Assembly: GCA_021404525.1 (NCBI GenBank)
Contig: JAAWWE010000001.1
Span: forward strand, 1 to 64,000
From: Rhodobiaceae bacterium
Lineage (GTDB): Bacteria; Pseudomonadota; Alphaproteobacteria; Parvibaculales; Parvibaculaceae
Length of the DNA stretch: 64,000 nt
Direction of reading: 5' to 3'
The translations under genes and the position numbers were made by a program. The stretch's first letter is position 1. Each line of letters opens with the position of its first letter. Below, piece by piece: positions 63,153 to 64,000 of this stretch. Below the pieces are notes generated by a model. The model made no database searches, had not been told where the DNA came from, and was given only the letters and a program-made list of their open reading frames with translations.

Positions 63153-64000
63153 TTATGAAACAAATGCGCGCCAGGCATCGCGAAGGTCTATCGCCAATTG
63201 CCGTGGTTTGGAATGAGTTGGCGCAGTCTTCGACGCTTCGGCGCCACCCGCGCCAGATTCTACAGCCGCCGTGCCGCTGGAAGTGCTTGGTTGGCCGTCG
63301 GGTAGCACATCGCCCACGGATGTACTTGTCTCCATTGGGCCAACGAAAGGAGTGTCGTGCACTTTGCGCATTACGATAAAGATTGCGACGTCGGGAACGT
63401 TCAGTGTTGTGACAATTTGGCCACCAGACGTTGCTCCACTATTCGCTATCGTCTGGTTCAACGTCGGAAAATAGGTCGCATAGTCGCGAAGGGGCGCGAA
63501 CAGGTCATTGTCTGTGTCTACAGCGTCATACCAGAAATCCGTGACTTCATACTGGTTGTAACCTGCAAGATCAAAAAAGCACCGAGGCGTATAGGTCAGG
63601 TATCCATGGTTTGAATATCCCACGCAGGGTAGAGAGTGGACGATATACCCGCCTACCTTTACAGAATTGTGGATGAAGCGGAATGCATTGTACTGATTTA
63701 AAAGATGCTCGGTGGTGCCGAAATTCAGAACCAAATCGAATTTTCCGACGAAGTCTTCCGGCGGATTTTGATGGTTCAAATCGACGATGGTCGTCCTATA
63801 GCCATCTGCAATATCGATGGCGTTGTATACAAAGCCAGCTTTCTCAAACAGCTGACCAACAAATGCGTCATTGGTGCCACCTGATGCCAAGTCGTATCCA
63901 GACCCCTGAGTGAGCTGTTTAGCGAATGCAGAAACATCGCCATTTTCGAGGTCTGGGGCATATTGGGACAGAAAGTTGACAACTCCATCTTCTGATGCCG
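63153..64000 (-). CDS. Methyltransferase-like protein (5' end beyond the window)
   Basis: An incomplete gene: the frame is open to the right edge, and the 281 residues seen include no certain start. The core has AIDIADGYRTTIVDLNH, FDLVLNFGTTEHLLNQYNA, VKVGGYIVHSLPCVG and later NVPDVAIFIVMRKV, consistent with a SAM-dependent methyltransferase (a motif II/III pattern with FGTTEHL). The C-terminal 50 residues form a low-complexity Ser/Thr/Ala/Gly-rich tail. It is the most upstream gene seen of the polysaccharide operon, and lies 90 bases before the reductase gene start. Confidence 0.7.
   Translation of the reverse strand, partial: ASEDGVVNFLSQYAPDLENGDVSAFAKQLTQGSGYDLASGGTNDAFVGQLFEKAGFVYNAIDIADGYRTTIVDLNHQNPPEDFVGKFDLVLNFGTTEHLLNQYNAFRFIHNSVKVGGYIVHSLPCVGYSNHGYLTYTPRCFFDLAGYNQYEVTDFWYDAVDTDNDLFAPLRDYATYFPTLNQTIANSGATSGGQIVTTLNVPDVAIFIVMRKVHDTPFVGPMETSTSVGDVLPDGQPSTSSGTAAVESGAGGAEASKTAPTHSKPRQLAIDLRDAWRAFVS

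Overview
The window looks like chromosomal DNA of a free-living, probably aquatic alphaproteobacterium. The evidence is the gene families present (acetoacetyl-CoA synthetase, several acyl-CoA enzymes, MnmC, a DUF1499 protein), a GC-rich coding style with normal bacterial starts, and one tRNA-His with A73 and no encoded G-1, a form known from Alphaproteobacteria. A closer taxonomic placement cannot be made from sequence alone. There is no rRNA, CRISPR array, integrase or recognisable insertion sequence.

From 1 to about 40.6 kb the window is a dense housekeeping and catabolic region. It holds a CDF cation transporter overlapping a fused APH-like/P-loop kinase, several short-chain dehydrogenases, a MarR regulator with a Tat-exported nitroreductase-like enzyme, MnmC, an AsmA-family protein, an ABC exporter, acetoacetyl-CoA synthetase, a PAS histidine kinase, a sodium-dependent symporter, tRNA-His, and an RND pump. 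These are followed by an amidase/aminotransferase run, an acyl-CoA synthetase, an ArsR/SRPBCC pair, two metallo-beta-lactamase-fold enzymes, a lyase-like PLP enzyme and two enoyl-CoA hydratases. Acyl-CoA and ketone-body metabolism is the common theme.

From 40.8 kb to the right edge the genes concern the cell surface and secretion. An MBOAT O-acyltransferase overlaps an SGNH-like partner gene. Next come a sugar-type methyltransferase and a WbuC-like cupin, then a large unrecognised protein. A two-gene type I secretion system (PrtD-like ATPase and HlyD-like adaptor; no TolC in the window) converges on two large secreted metalloproteases of the serralysin type. The last block (58.6 kb to the edge) is one minus-strand operon for surface-polysaccharide synthesis and export: an ABC-2 permease and ATPase, three methyltransferases and an NAD-dependent sugar reductase. 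Its first gene runs off the window.

The most unusual part is the protease pair at 50829-58178. Both share an N-terminal M10 zinc protease domain, RTX repeats and a C-terminal FG-GAP-like module, but they carry different inserted middle domains: a PPC-like beta-sandwich in one and a vWA/integrin-beta-I-like domain in the other. The last 930 bp of the two genes are nearly identical and collinear without indels, which points to gene conversion or recent duplication and leaves the locus open to recombination. A run of ten G lies at the ribosome binding site of the second gene, a possible phase-variation switch. Together with the adjacent type I secretion genes this looks like a domain-swapping secreted protease system.
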